DNA of 64,000 nt from JAITWN01 sp034002745. GTDB taxonomy: Bacteria > Pseudomonadota > Gammaproteobacteria > SZUA-140. The translations under genes were made by a program, and so were the position numbers. The DNA lies in assembly GCA_034002745.1 (NCBI GenBank), contig JAVEZY010000006.1:54546-118545 (forward strand), read 5' to 3'. The notes beneath the pieces were generated by a model. It made no database searches. It was not told the origin of the DNA and saw only the letters and a list, made by a program, of their open reading frames with translations. Below, piece after piece: positions 34,076 to 42,581 of the stretch. Every line of letters starts with the position of its first letter. The stretch's first letter is position 1.

Positions 34076-34163
34076 NNNNNNNNNNTCGAATGCGACATGA
34101 ACAAGCCGCAGCAGCACAGCAGCTTCAGCGGATCTAGACAGGTATGGCGGAGAGAGAGGGATT
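33998..34163. repeat. 78-bp exact direct repeat flanking the assembly gap
   Basis: 33998-34075 and 34086-34163 are identical over 78 bases, up to the Ns on both sides. The right copy runs into the intact tRNA-Ser. The size and placement fit two contig ends sharing one assembly k-mer rather than a biological duplication. Confidence 0.9.
34076..34085. other. assembly gap (10 N)
   Basis: Ten undetermined bases join two contigs. The true length and content of this locus are unknown. Confidence 0.99.
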
Positions 34164-34237
34164 CGAACCCTCGATGGAGCTTTTGACCCCATACTCCCTT
34201 AGCAGGGGAGCGCCTTCGGCCACTCGGCCATCTCTCC
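34145..34237 (-). tRNA. tRNA-Ser (anticodon GCT), CCA encoded
   Basis: Read on the minus strand: acceptor GGAGAGA, D arm GCCG AGTGGCCGAA GGC, anticodon stem CTCCC/GGGAG with loop CTGCTAA (anticodon GCT), a long class II variable arm, T arm GAGGG TTCGAAT CCCTC, acceptor TCTCTCC-type 3' strand, discriminator G and CCA at 34145-34147. Located 166 bp downstream of csrA, the usual gammaproteobacterial position. Confidence 0.97.
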
Positions 34238-34403
34238 ATGAAAACCGGCAACCGCGGGAGCGGCGTTCGGGAGCCGAAATGATACACGACTCTGCGGCTT
34301 CCCGCGAGGGTGATGAGCGATTCGGAAAACGGGGGCCGTCCGGGCGTCCGGATGGCGCGGGAATCAGTGTTCGAACTGCGGCGCCGGCATTTGCCGGCTG
34401 CCT

Positions 34404-34598
34404 TCAGCCCTGTGCCCGACCGTTGGGGATGTCTTTCTCGCGCTGGATTCGCTGATAGATTTCTTCGCGATGGACACTGACATTCTTGGGCGCGCTCACT
34501 CCGATCCGCACCTGATTGCCACGTACCCCCAGCACCGTGACGGTGACCTCATCGCCGATGATGAGCGTCTCCCCCACCCGCCGTGTCAAGATCAACAT
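34404..34598 (-). CDS. csrA: carbon storage regulator CsrA/RsmA
   Basis: Dimeric RNA-binding post-transcriptional regulator, 64 aa. MLILTRRVGETLIIGDEVTV and VLGVRGNQVRIGVSAPKNVS are near-invariant; the RNA-contact residues Leu4, Arg6/7 and VHREEIY with Arg44 are present. AAGGA precedes the ATG. It lies between lysC and tRNA-Ser in the conserved order. It recognises GGA motifs in leader RNAs; targets cannot be listed here. Confidence 0.98.
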   Translation of the reverse strand: MLILTRRVGETLIIGDEVTVTVLGVRGNQVRIGVSAPKNVSVHREEIYQRIQREKDIPNGRAQG

Positions 34599-34758
34599 GT
34601 CCTTTCTCCTTGCGACAACTGCCCTGTACGAAGTGCCATGCCTGGCGCGTATCCTTCCTGGGCTCTGTCATCGGCGCGGATTGCGGAAACTTGACTTCCC
34701 TGGCGCGGTATTGTTGTTGTTCGAAAGTCTCCTTCCCGACGTGCAGCCGCTGACAGCG

Positions 34759-35982
34759 TCAGGCGGACGCTGCATCGAGCCCGAAGGCGCTGTGCAGGGC
34801 GCGTACCCCCAGCTCGAGGTACTTTTCGTCCACGACCACCGAGATCTTGATTTCGGAAGTCGAAATCATGCGAATGTTGATGCCCTCATCCGCCAGCGCG
34901 CGGAACATGGTGGCGGCGATGCCGGCATGCGAGCGCATGCCCACACCCACCAGCGAAATCTTTACGATGCGGCTGTCGCCGATCACTTCCCTCGCCCCAA
35001 GGCCTGCGCTGGTCTTTTCCAGCAACGCCAGGGCCTTTTCATAGTCGTTGCGATGCACGGTGAAGGTGAAGTCGGTGCTCGCGTCCTCGGCCACGTTCTG
35101 GACGATCATGTCGACTTCGATGTTGGCATCGGCAATCGGACCGAGAATCGCACTGGCGACGCCCGGCTGGTCGGGCACTCCGAGCACAGTGAGCTTGGCT
35201 TCGTCGCGGTTGAACGCGATGCCTGAGATCAGGGCCTGTTCCATGCCTTCTTCCTCTGCGGTGATCAGGGTGCCAGGGCCATCATCGAACGATGACAATA
35301 CGCGCAATGGCACGTTGTACTTGCTGGCGAACTCCACGCTGCGGATCTGCAGCACCTTGGCGCCGAGGCTCGCCAACTCCAGCATTTCCTCGTAGGTGAT
35401 GCGATCGAGCCGGCGCGCGGCGGAAACGACGCGCGGGTCGGTGGTGTAGACACCGTCCACGTCGGTATAGATCTGGCACTCATCGGCGCGCAACGCTGCC
35501 GCCAGCGCCACTGCCGTGGTATCCGAGCCGCCGCGTCCCAGCGTGGTGATATTGCCGCTGTCATCCACGCCCTGGAAACCCGCCACCACCACGACATGGC
35601 CATCGTCCAGCTCGCGACTGAGACGCTTGGCGTCGATATCGACGATGCGGGCCTTGTTGTATGCGCTATCGGTGCGGATATGGACCTGCGCGCCGGTATA
35701 GGAATGCGCCGGACAGCCGCGCTTCTCCAGCGCGATCGCAAGCAGACCGATGGTGACCTGCTCCCCGGTGGAGAGGATCACGTCGAGCTCGCGCGGACAG
35801 GGGTGTGGAGAGATTTCCTTGGCCAGCCCGAGCAAGCGGTTGGTCTCGCCACTCATGGCGGAAACCACCACAACGATGCGGTTGCCCGCATTGCGCGCCG
35901 CGACGACGCGTTCGGCCACGCGCTCGATATGCGCGGGCGAGGCGACCGAGGTGCCGCCGTACTTCTGCACGATGAGAGCCAT
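34759..35982 (-). CDS. lysC: aspartate kinase
   Basis: First enzyme of the aspartate pathway (Lys, Thr, Met, diaminopimelate): phosphorylates L-aspartate. 407 aa, size of the alpha-beta type without homoserine dehydrogenase domain. Kinase motif VQKYGGTSVASPAHIERVAE at the N-terminus, GRGGSDTTAVALAAAL in the middle, and two C-terminal ACT domains (KLTVLGVPDQPGVASAILGP; KISLVGVGMRSHAGIAATMF). The ATG at 35982 is chosen over an adjacent TTG. Expected to be feedback-inhibited through the ACT domains. Between alaS and csrA. Confidence 0.98.
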   Translation of the reverse strand: MALIVQKYGGTSVASPAHIERVAERVVAARNAGNRIVVVVSAMSGETNRLLGLAKEISPHPCPRELDVILSTGEQVTIGLLAIALEKRGCPAHSYTGAQVHIRTDSAYNKARIVDIDAKRLSRELDDGHVVVVAGFQGVDDSGNITTLGRGGSDTTAVALAAALRADECQIYTDVDGVYTTDPRVVSAARRLDRITYEEMLELASLGAKVLQIRSVEFASKYNVPLRVLSSFDDGPGTLITAEEEGMEQALISGIAFNRDEAKLTVLGVPDQPGVASAILGPIADANIEVDMIVQNVAEDASTDFTFTVHRNDYEKALALLEKTSAGLGAREVIGDSRIVKISLVGVGMRSHAGIAATMFRALADEGINIRMISTSEIKISVVVDEKYLELGVRALHSAFGLDAASA

Positions 35983-36058
35983 CAACCGCCTGCCGGAGAG
36001 TTACCAGGAAGGATTTCGCCGTATTCTAGCACGCGGCGCTGCGCCCAAGAGGTCGCCC

Positions 36059-38671
36059 TCACGCCAGCCTCGCGCGCACCCAGTCCGCCACCGTGCCCAG
36101 CGCCTGCGGCAGCGCCGCGGCATCGCTGGCTCCCGCCTGCGCCATGTCCGCGCGACCGCCACCCTTGCCGCCGAGCGGACCGGCGACATGATTGGCGAGT
36201 TCCGCCGCGCTGACCCGTTCGGTGAGATCCCGCGTCACTCCCGCGACCAGGCTGACGCGACCGTCCTTGACGGTGGCCAGCACGATCACCGCCGAGCCCA
36301 GCTTGTTCTTGAGCTGGTCGACCATGTCGCGCAGGACCTTGGGGTCGGCGTCATCGAGGCTTTCCGCCAGCACCCTGCAGCCCGCGATCTCGACGGCGCG
36401 CCCGGCGAGGTCCGAACCGGCGGCGCTGGCGCGCATGCCCTGCAGGCGTTCGACCTCCTTTTCGAGCTGACGCAATCTTTCCAGCATCTGCTGCACTCGC
36501 GGCAGGACTTCGCCGCGCGAACCCTTGAGCAGCGCAGCGGCGCTGTCGAGCTGTCGCTCATTGGCAGCGATCCAGGCAAGCGCGCCCGCCCCGGTCATGG
36601 CCTCGATGCGACGCACGCCGGCAGCGATGCCCGATTCCCCAACGATGCGCAGCAGGCCGATGTCACCGGCGCGGCGGACATGGGTACCGCCGCACAGTTC
36701 CTTGGAAAACTCGCCGATGCTGAGCACGCGTACGGTGTCGCTGTACTTCTCGCCGAACAGCGCCATGGCGCCCGCTCCGCGGGCAGCCTCGAAATTCATG
36801 ATCTCGGTCACCACCGGCTCGTTGCGGCGAATCTCCTGATTCACCAGCGCCTCGATCGTGGCGAGCTGCTCGGGAGTGATGGCCTCGAAATGGGAAAAGT
36901 CGAACCGCAGCCGCTCGGGGTCGACCAGCGAGCCCTTCTGCTGCACGTGCTCGCCCAGCACCTGGCGCAGCGCCGCATGCAGCAGATGAGTGGCCGAATG
37001 ATTGAGCGCAGTGGCCTGACGCAGCGCCTCGTCCACCCGCGCCTCGGCCGCATCGCCGATGCGGAAGACGCCGCGCGTCACGCGCCCGACGTGCGCGTAG
37101 GCGCCACCCGGCAGCTTGCGCGTATCACGGACCTCGAAACGCGCATCCGCGCCGAGGATCTCGCCGCGGTCGCCGACCTGGCCGCCGCCCTCGGCGTAGA
37201 ACGGCGTGGTGTCGAGCACCACGATACCTTCATCGCCTTCATGCAGCTCGCCGGCTTCATCGCCGTCGCGGCCGAGGGCCTGCACCGTGGCGCGCTGGCG
37301 CAGGTGCTCGTAGCCAGTGAACTCCGTGTCCGCGCCATCGCCGATACGGCTGCCGTAGTCGGCCTGGAAATGCCCGGCGGCACGCGCGCGTTCGCGCTGC
37401 GCCGCCATTTCGCGTTCATATCCTTCCATGTCGAGCGCGATGTCATAGTTTTGCGCGTAGTCCGCGGTGAGATCGACCGGGAAGCCGTAGGTGTCGTACA
37501 GGCGGAAGACGATCTCACCGGGCAGGGTGCGCTCGCCGACGGGCAGCGAGGCAATGCTCTCCTTGAGCATCTTCATGCCCTGGTCGAGCGTTTCGGCGAA
37601 TCTCTCCTCCTCCTGACGCAGCACGCGCTCCACCTGTTCGCGCGCCTGCACCAGCTCGGGATAGGCCGCGCCCATCTCCTCGCACAGCGGACCCACCAGG
37701 CGATGGAAGAAGGGATCGGCGATGCCGAGCTCATAGCCGTGACGGATGGCCCGGCGGATGATCCGGCGCAGCACGTAGCCGCGGCCCTCGTTCGACGGAA
37801 TGACACCGTCGACGATGAGGAAAGCGCAGGAACGGATATGGTCCGCAATCACGCGCAGCGAAGGCTGGCTGTCGTCGTCGGTTCCGGCAAGCTCCATGGT
37901 GGCGCGGATCAACGCGCGGAACAGGTCGATGTCATAGTTGCTGTGTACGCCCTGCATCACCGCGGCCAGCCGCTCCAGCCCCATGCCTGTATCAACCGAT
38001 GGGTGAGGCAGCGGCGTCAGCCGGCCCTGCGCATCGCGGTTGTACTGCATGAACACCAGATTCCAGATCTCGACATAGCGATCGCCGTCCGCGTCCGGGC
38101 TGCCGGGCGGACCACCGGCGACATCCGGTCCATGATCGTAGAAGATCTCCGAGCAAGGACCACAGGGGCCGGTGTCTCCCATCGACCAGAAGTTGTCGTC
38201 GCTGTCGATGCGCACGAAGCGTGCGGGATCGACGCCCACTTCCTTCAGCCAGATGTCGCCGGCCTCGCTGTCGCTCGCATGCACCGTCACCCACAGGCGT
38301 TCCGGCGCCAGGCCCAGGTCGCGGGTCAGGAACTCCCAGGCGTAGGCGATGGCCTCGCGCTTGAAGTAGTCGCCGAAGCTGAAGTTGCCCAGCATCTCGA
38401 AGAAGGTGTGATGCCGCACAGTGAAGCCGACGTTGTCGAGGTCATTGTGTTTGCCGCCGGCACGCACGCAGCGCTGGGAGCTCGCCGCACGGACATAGGG
38501 ACGCTGTTCACGGCCGAGGAACACATCCTTGAACTGCACCATGCCGGCATTGGTGAACAGGAGGGTGGCGTCACCGACGGGGACGAGCGAGCTGCCGGGC
38601 ACGACCTGGTGACCGTGCTTCTGGAAATACGAGAGAAACCGGCTGCGTAATTCAGCGCTGCTGATGCTCAT
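36059..38671 (-). CDS. alaS: alanyl-tRNA synthetase
   Basis: Charges tRNA-Ala and edits mis-charged Ser/Gly. 870 aa, full length. Class II core at the N-terminus (FQKHGHQVVPGSSLVP; VFLGREQRPYVRAASSQRCV; HHTFFEMLGNFSFGDYF), editing domain with NHSATHLLHAALRQVLG and the zinc-binding CGGTHV, and C-terminal DHHA1-type domain with GGKGGGRADMAQAG. Lies 107 bp downstream of recX and 76 bp upstream of lysC, as in many gammaproteobacteria. A 966-codon frame on the opposite strand is an artefact. Confidence 0.99.
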   Translation of the reverse strand: MSISSAELRSRFLSYFQKHGHQVVPGSSLVPVGDATLLFTNAGMVQFKDVFLGREQRPYVRAASSQRCVRAGGKHNDLDNVGFTVRHHTFFEMLGNFSFGDYFKREAIAYAWEFLTRDLGLAPERLWVTVHASDSEAGDIWLKEVGVDPARFVRIDSDDNFWSMGDTGPCGPCSEIFYDHGPDVAGGPPGSPDADGDRYVEIWNLVFMQYNRDAQGRLTPLPHPSVDTGMGLERLAAVMQGVHSNYDIDLFRALIRATMELAGTDDDSQPSLRVIADHIRSCAFLIVDGVIPSNEGRGYVLRRIIRRAIRHGYELGIADPFFHRLVGPLCEEMGAAYPELVQAREQVERVLRQEEERFAETLDQGMKMLKESIASLPVGERTLPGEIVFRLYDTYGFPVDLTADYAQNYDIALDMEGYEREMAAQRERARAAGHFQADYGSRIGDGADTEFTGYEHLRQRATVQALGRDGDEAGELHEGDEGIVVLDTTPFYAEGGGQVGDRGEILGADARFEVRDTRKLPGGAYAHVGRVTRGVFRIGDAAEARVDEALRQATALNHSATHLLHAALRQVLGEHVQQKGSLVDPERLRFDFSHFEAITPEQLATIEALVNQEIRRNEPVVTEIMNFEAARGAGAMALFGEKYSDTVRVLSIGEFSKELCGGTHVRRAGDIGLLRIVGESGIAAGVRRIEAMTGAGALAWIAANERQLDSAAALLKGSRGEVLPRVQQMLERLRQLEKEVERLQGMRASAAGSDLAGRAVEIAGCRVLAESLDDADPKVLRDMVDQLKNKLGSAVIVLATVKDGRVSLVAGVTRDLTERVSAAELANHVAGPLGGKGGGRADMAQAGASDAAALPQALGTVADWVRARLA

Positions 38672-38778
38672 ACTGGGGCTCTTTCAGGAAATACGATGGT
38701 TCGGAAGAATCATGGTCATCGCCGGAACGCGCACCGGCCGGCGCCCGCCTGCGGTCGATTCTCGATGGTCGTGGATTG

Positions 38779-39279
38779 TCATTCCGTTTCGTCCGCAAAG
38801 GCGGCGCGAATCTGCTCCTCGGTAAAACCGCGCGTGCGCAGAAAGCGCATCTGCCGGGCCCGTTCGTCCCAGTCCGACGGCGGAACCGGACCGAAGCGCT
38901 TGCGCCGCGCCGCACGGCAGATCTCCAGCCAGTCGAGGCCATCCTCGCCGGCCTCTTCCAGTCCGGTAACGATCAGTTCGGGGCGGATGCCGCGCTGGCG
39001 CAGATCCGCCTCGATGCGCAGCGGCCCCTGGCCCCTGCCACGCCGTGAGCGAGTGAAAGCCTCCACGAAGCGCCGCTCGTCGAGCAGGCCCTCCTCGTCG
39101 AGTCCCGCGAGCACGGTATCCACCACGGCTTCGGGACAATCGCCCCGGCGCAGCAGCTTGAGGCGCAACTCCCGCGCGGAATGCTCGCGCGCGGCAAGCA
39201 GATCGAGCGCCCGCCGGCGCGCCGTGAGCGCGGGATCGCGCCCGGCCGGATCCGGACCCTGATCCGGATCCGGGCTCAG
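38779..39279 (-). CDS. recX: regulatory protein RecX
   Basis: Inhibitor of RecA filament extension. The RecX helical repeats are visible: ALDLLAAREHSARELRLKLL, LDEEGLLDERRFVEAFTRSR, GQGPLRIEADLRQRGI and RARQMRFLRTRGFTEEQIRA. Homology starts well before the first standard start codon in frame (TTG 39168, which would give only 129 aa). The frame is closed by a stop just inside recA, and within it the only near-start codons are CTGs; the CTG at 39277-39279 overlaps the recA stop (CTGA) and gives 166 aa, the size of E. coli RecX. I therefore infer a coupled CTG start. Confidence 0.88.
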   Translation of the reverse strand: MSPDPDQGPDPAGRDPALTARRRALDLLAAREHSARELRLKLLRRGDCPEAVVDTVLAGLDEEGLLDERRFVEAFTRSRRGRGQGPLRIEADLRQRGIRPELIVTGLEEAGEDGLDWLEICRAARRKRFGPVPPSDWDERARQMRFLRTRGFTEEQIRAAFADETE

Positions 39280-40313
39280 ACCTCAGCCTCGTCGAGCGCC
39301 GCTTCCGGCGCGCGAGCACCACTGAGGACCAGCAGCTTGGCGCGGATCTGCCCTTCGATCTCCTGAGCCATGGCCCGGTTCTCTTTCAGGTACTCACGCA
39401 CATTGTCCTTGCCCTGGCCGATACGCTCGCCGTTGTAGCTGTACCAGGCGCCTGACTTCTCGACCACGCCCGCTCCCACACCGAGCGTGATGATCTCGCC
39501 CTCGCGGGAAACACCTTCGCCATACAGGATGTCGAATTCCGCCTGCTTGAACGGCGGCGCCACCTTGTTCTTGACCACCTTGACGCGCGTCTCGTTGCCG
39601 AGAATCTCGTCGCCCTTCTTGATCGCACCGGTGCGACGGATGTCCAGGCGGACCGAGGCGTAGAACTTGAGCGCGTTACCGCCGGTCGTGGTCTCGGGAT
39701 TGCCGAACATCACGCCGATCTTCATGCGGATCTGGTTGATGAAGATCACCATGGTGTTCGAGCGCTTGATGTTGGCGGTCAGCTTGCGCAGCGCCTGCGA
39801 CATCAGCCGGGCCTGCAGGCCCATGTGCGAGTCACCCATTTCGCCTTCGATCTCCGCCTTGGGCGTGAGCGCAGCGACCGAGTCGATGACGATCACGTCC
39901 ACCGCCCCCGAACGCACCAGCATGTCGGTGATCTCGAGCGCCTGTTCGCCGGTATCCGGCTGCGACACCAGCAGATCCTCGACGTTGACGCCGAGTTTCT
40001 CGGCATAGCTGGGATCGAGGGCGTGCTCGGCATCGATGAAGGCTGCGGTGCCACCGGCCTTCTGCGCCTCGGCGATGACCTGCAGGGTCAGCGTGGTTTT
40101 GCCGGAGGATTCCGGACCGTAGATTTCGATGATGCGGCCGCGCGGCAGGCCGCCGATGCCGAGCGCGATGTCGAGGCCGAGAGAGCCGGTGGAAACGATG
40201 CTGATATCACGCGCGACGCTGTCGTCCCCAAGGCGCATCAGCGAACCCTTGCCGAACTGTCGCTCGATCTGACTCAGGGCCGCCGTGAGGGCCTTACGCT
40301 TGTTCTCGTCCAT
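39276..40313 (-). CDS. recA: recombinase RecA
   Basis: DNA-strand exchange and SOS co-protease, 345 aa. Walker A GPESSGKTT, Walker B VIVIDSVAAL, L1 and L2 DNA loops (EGEMGDSHMGLQARLMSQAL; MKIGVMFGNPETTTGGNALK) all intact. The ATG at 40313 (MDENKRKALTAALSQIERQF) has GGAG six bases upstream; a longer in-frame ORF is ignored. I did not find a canonical CTGT-N8-ACAG LexA box in the 158 bp upstream, so its SOS control is unclear. recX follows with overlapping codons. Confidence 0.99.
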   Translation of the reverse strand: MDENKRKALTAALSQIERQFGKGSLMRLGDDSVARDISIVSTGSLGLDIALGIGGLPRGRIIEIYGPESSGKTTLTLQVIAEAQKAGGTAAFIDAEHALDPSYAEKLGVNVEDLLVSQPDTGEQALEITDMLVRSGAVDVIVIDSVAALTPKAEIEGEMGDSHMGLQARLMSQALRKLTANIKRSNTMVIFINQIRMKIGVMFGNPETTTGGNALKFYASVRLDIRRTGAIKKGDEILGNETRVKVVKNKVAPPFKQAEFDILYGEGVSREGEIITLGVGAGVVEKSGAWYSYNGERIGQGKDNVREYLKENRAMAQEIEGQIRAKLLVLSGARAPEAALDEAEV

Positions 40314-40471
40314 CCGATTCTCCCCGTGATTCCGCATGAATTGCATCCGTGCCGCCCGCATACCCCCGCGCGCACGATTGGCAGCGATTATCCCATGATC
40401 GGCACAGCCATCCTAGCCCTGCGGCTGTCGCTCCGGCCGACGCGACACTCGGCCGGCGACCGAATGGACGC

Positions 40472-41035
40472 TCAGGCGTCTTCACCGCATGGCCAGCGGC
40501 CAAGCACCTCATATCCGGAATCCGCGGATGCCATGAGCACCCAGTCGGACACCGGCCAGACAAGCGGGGTTTCCAGCGCGTGCCTTACCTGGTGCGGTGG
40601 GCGACGCAGCCCACGCATGAGCGTCACATGGGGACGAAACTCGCGCTCATCCAGAATGATTTCCGGGCACCCGGCCGCAATCCCGGCGCGCAGGCTCTCG
40701 TGCAGCGCGAGCAAGGACGGAGAAGGCTGCGCCCCCAGCCACAGCACGCCGGCGTGACGCCAGTAGCCAATCCGTTCGAGCCCGAGGGTGAAGGAGCTGG
40801 CGCTCACCCGTCCGGCCGCCCCCAGGATGTTCGGCAGCAGTGCAACCGGCACCATGCCGAGGAACAGCAGGGTGAGATGCAGACGGTCCGCCGCCACCAG
40901 CCGACCGCCCGGCAGGGGCGACAGTCCATGAGCGATGCCATGCAGCGCCGCCCGCACATCGGCCGGGGGATCGAGCGCGAAGAACAGTCGCCGTACCGGC
41001 GTCGTGTCGGAATCTGTATCAGTTTGGGCGTTCAA
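40472..41035 (-). CDS. thpR: RNA 2',3'-cyclic phosphodiesterase (LigT/ThpR)
   Basis: 2H-phosphoesterase of 187 aa. The two HxTx motifs are present: DRLHLTLLFLGMVP and EFRPHVTLMRG. RRLFFALDPPADVRAALHGI is the standard N-terminal strand. No ATG is available in frame; TTG 41035 gives the family length and overlaps the pncC stop by 17 bases, implying translational coupling. Hydrolyses 2',3'-cyclic ends of RNA in vitro; physiological role uncertain. Confidence 0.9.
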   Translation of the reverse strand: MNAQTDTDSDTTPVRRLFFALDPPADVRAALHGIAHGLSPLPGGRLVAADRLHLTLLFLGMVPVALLPNILGAAGRVSASSFTLGLERIGYWRHAGVLWLGAQPSPSLLALHESLRAGIAAGCPEIILDEREFRPHVTLMRGLRRPPHQVRHALETPLVWPVSDWVLMASADSGYEVLGRWPCGEDA

Positions 41036-41513
41036 GCAGATCCAGCACTCCTTGCAGCGCCTGCGTCGCCGCCTGCCAGCGTACGGCAGTGCGGTCTCCG
41101 ATGTAGTGCGCGGTATGCGCGGTGACCAGCCGGCCGGCCGCGGCCCAGGCGAAGCAGACCGTGCCCACCGGCTTCTGCTCGGTGCCGCCGCCCGGCCCCG
41201 CGATGCCACTGATCGCCAGGGTGATCTGGGCGTGACTGCGATCGAGGGCCCCTTCGGCCATCTCCCGCGCCACCTCCTCGCTCACCGCCCCGAACCGTTC
41301 CAGGGTTTCGCTTCTCACGCCCAGCATTTCGCGCTTGGCGGCATTGGAATAGGTGACGAAACCGCGATCGAACCACTGCGAACTGCCCGGCACCGCGGTA
41401 ATGACCTGAGCCACCCAGCCGCCGGTACACGATTCAGCCGTCGCCAGCACCAGCTTGCGCCGCAATAAGGTTTCGCCGACACCACGCGCCAGCAGTTTCA
41501 GCCCGCTTTCCAT
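41019..41513 (-). CDS. pncC: nicotinamide-nucleotide amidohydrolase PncC (CinA C-terminal family)
   Basis: Deamidates NMN to NaMN in pyridine-nucleotide salvage. 164 aa, single CinA C-terminal domain. Signature LVLATAESCTGGWVAQVITA with catalytic Ser, VPGSSQWFDRGFVTYSNAAK, REMLGV and the Gly-rich ISGIAGPGGGTEQKPVGTV. Its position directly upstream of recA (here through thpR) is a frequent gammaproteobacterial arrangement. Confidence 0.96.
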   Translation of the reverse strand: MESGLKLLARGVGETLLRRKLVLATAESCTGGWVAQVITAVPGSSQWFDRGFVTYSNAAKREMLGVRSETLERFGAVSEEVAREMAEGALDRSHAQITLAISGIAGPGGGTEQKPVGTVCFAWAAAGRLVTAHTAHYIGDRTAVRWQAATQALQGVLDLLERPN

Positions 41514-41520
41514 TTTCCGG

Positions 41521-41546
41521 TATAATCCACCAACGTTTTCAGAGGA
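41521..41546 (+). promoter_or_regulatory. -10 element and ribosome site upstream of psd
   Basis: A consensus TATAAT at 41521-41526 is followed by AGAGGA at 41541-41546, seven bases before a GTG at 41554 in the psd frame. The -35 is poor. This signal raises the possibility that Psd translation starts at 41554 and not at the TTG at 41638. Confidence 0.5.
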
Positions 41547-41637
41547 TTACGCCGTGCGGCGTAAGCGCCACCCTGGTACCCGGCGGACAGCCGGCCAGCG
41601 AGCGGCGAGCGCGCAGGCACCCGCCCGTGAGGTCATC

Positions 41638-42492
41638 TTGTTTCAGCGCATATTCGGCTCTCTGAGCACACTCATCCTGCATGTGGTGCCCCATCGCCCG
41701 CTGGCGCGCATCGCCTGGCGCATCACCCGGGTACGGCTCACCCCGGTGAAGAACATCTTAATCCGCTTCTTCGCGTTCCTCTACCGCGTGGACATGAATG
41801 AAGCAGCCGAGCCGGATCCACGACAGTATCCCCACTTCAACGCCTTCTTCGTGCGCGCCCTGCGACCGGGCGCGCGGCCGATCTCGGACGATTCCGACGA
41901 TATCATCTCCCCTGCGGACAGTGTGGTCAGCGCCTGTGGCGAGGTCCGCGATGGAAACATGATCCAGGCCAAGGGCATCGCCTACACCGCCGCCGCGCTG
42001 CTCGGCGATTCCGCCTGCGCAGCGGAGTTCGCCGGCGGCAACTATGCGACGCTCTACCTGTCCCCGCGCGATTACCATCGGGTGCATGTGCCGGTGGACG
42101 GGCACCTGCGGCAGATGCGCTACCTTCCCGGCGAACTGTTCAGCGTCAACGATTACTCGACCCGGCACGTGCACGGCCTGTTCGCGCGCAACGAGCGGCT
42201 GGTCACCGTCTTCGATACCCCCGCAGGGCCGATGGCGCTGGTCATGGTGGGCGCGATGTTCGTGGCCGCGATGGAAACCACATGGAGCGGCCCGGTCGAC
42301 CGGGAGCACCCCTTCGGCCACTGGCAACCGGACGGGGAACCGGTACGGCTCGCCCGCGGCGAGGAACTGGGCCGCTTCAACATGGGCTCGACCGTCATCC
42401 TCCTGTTCCCGGCCGGACGTACCGAATGGACGTCACGCCTGACGGAAGGAGCGAGAGTGCAAATGGGGGAGACGATAGGGAGAGTGGTATAG
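41638..42492 (+). CDS. psd: phosphatidylserine decarboxylase
   Basis: Pyruvoyl enzyme converting phosphatidylserine to phosphatidylethanolamine at the inner membrane. About 284 aa from TTG 41638, which aligns with the E. coli N-terminus (FQRIFGSLSTLILHVVPHRP). Family motifs: YRVDMNEA, HFNAFFVRALRPGARPI, YLSPRDYHRVH, PGELFSVNDYS, GRFNMGSTVILLF where the Gly-Ser pair of MGST is the self-cleavage site that makes the pyruvoyl group. GTG 41554 with a strong ribosome site would add 28 basic residues and is an equally possible start. No pssA gene is adjacent. Confidence 0.96.
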   Translation: MFQRIFGSLSTLILHVVPHRPLARIAWRITRVRLTPVKNILIRFFAFLYRVDMNEAAEPDPRQYPHFNAFFVRALRPGARPISDDSDDIISPADSVVSACGEVRDGNMIQAKGIAYTAAALLGDSACAAEFAGGNYATLYLSPRDYHRVHVPVDGHLRQMRYLPGELFSVNDYSTRHVHGLFARNERLVTVFDTPAGPMALVMVGAMFVAAMETTWSGPVDREHPFGHWQPDGEPVRLARGEELGRFNMGSTVILLFPAGRTEWTSRLTEGARVQMGETIGRVV

Positions 42493-42581
42493 GGGAGCGC
42501 GCGTCGAACAATCATTATCGACGGGAAGGGCAGAAAAAAAGTCCTCGCCCTCCCTTCGATCCCTGACCCCGTCTTTTCCTT

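Noticed and set aside
35750..38650. 966-codon plus-strand open frame
   Set aside because: Exactly opposite alaS and reading through lysC; in high-GC DNA the antisense frame stays open. Composition is His/Arg/Gln-rich with no family motif.
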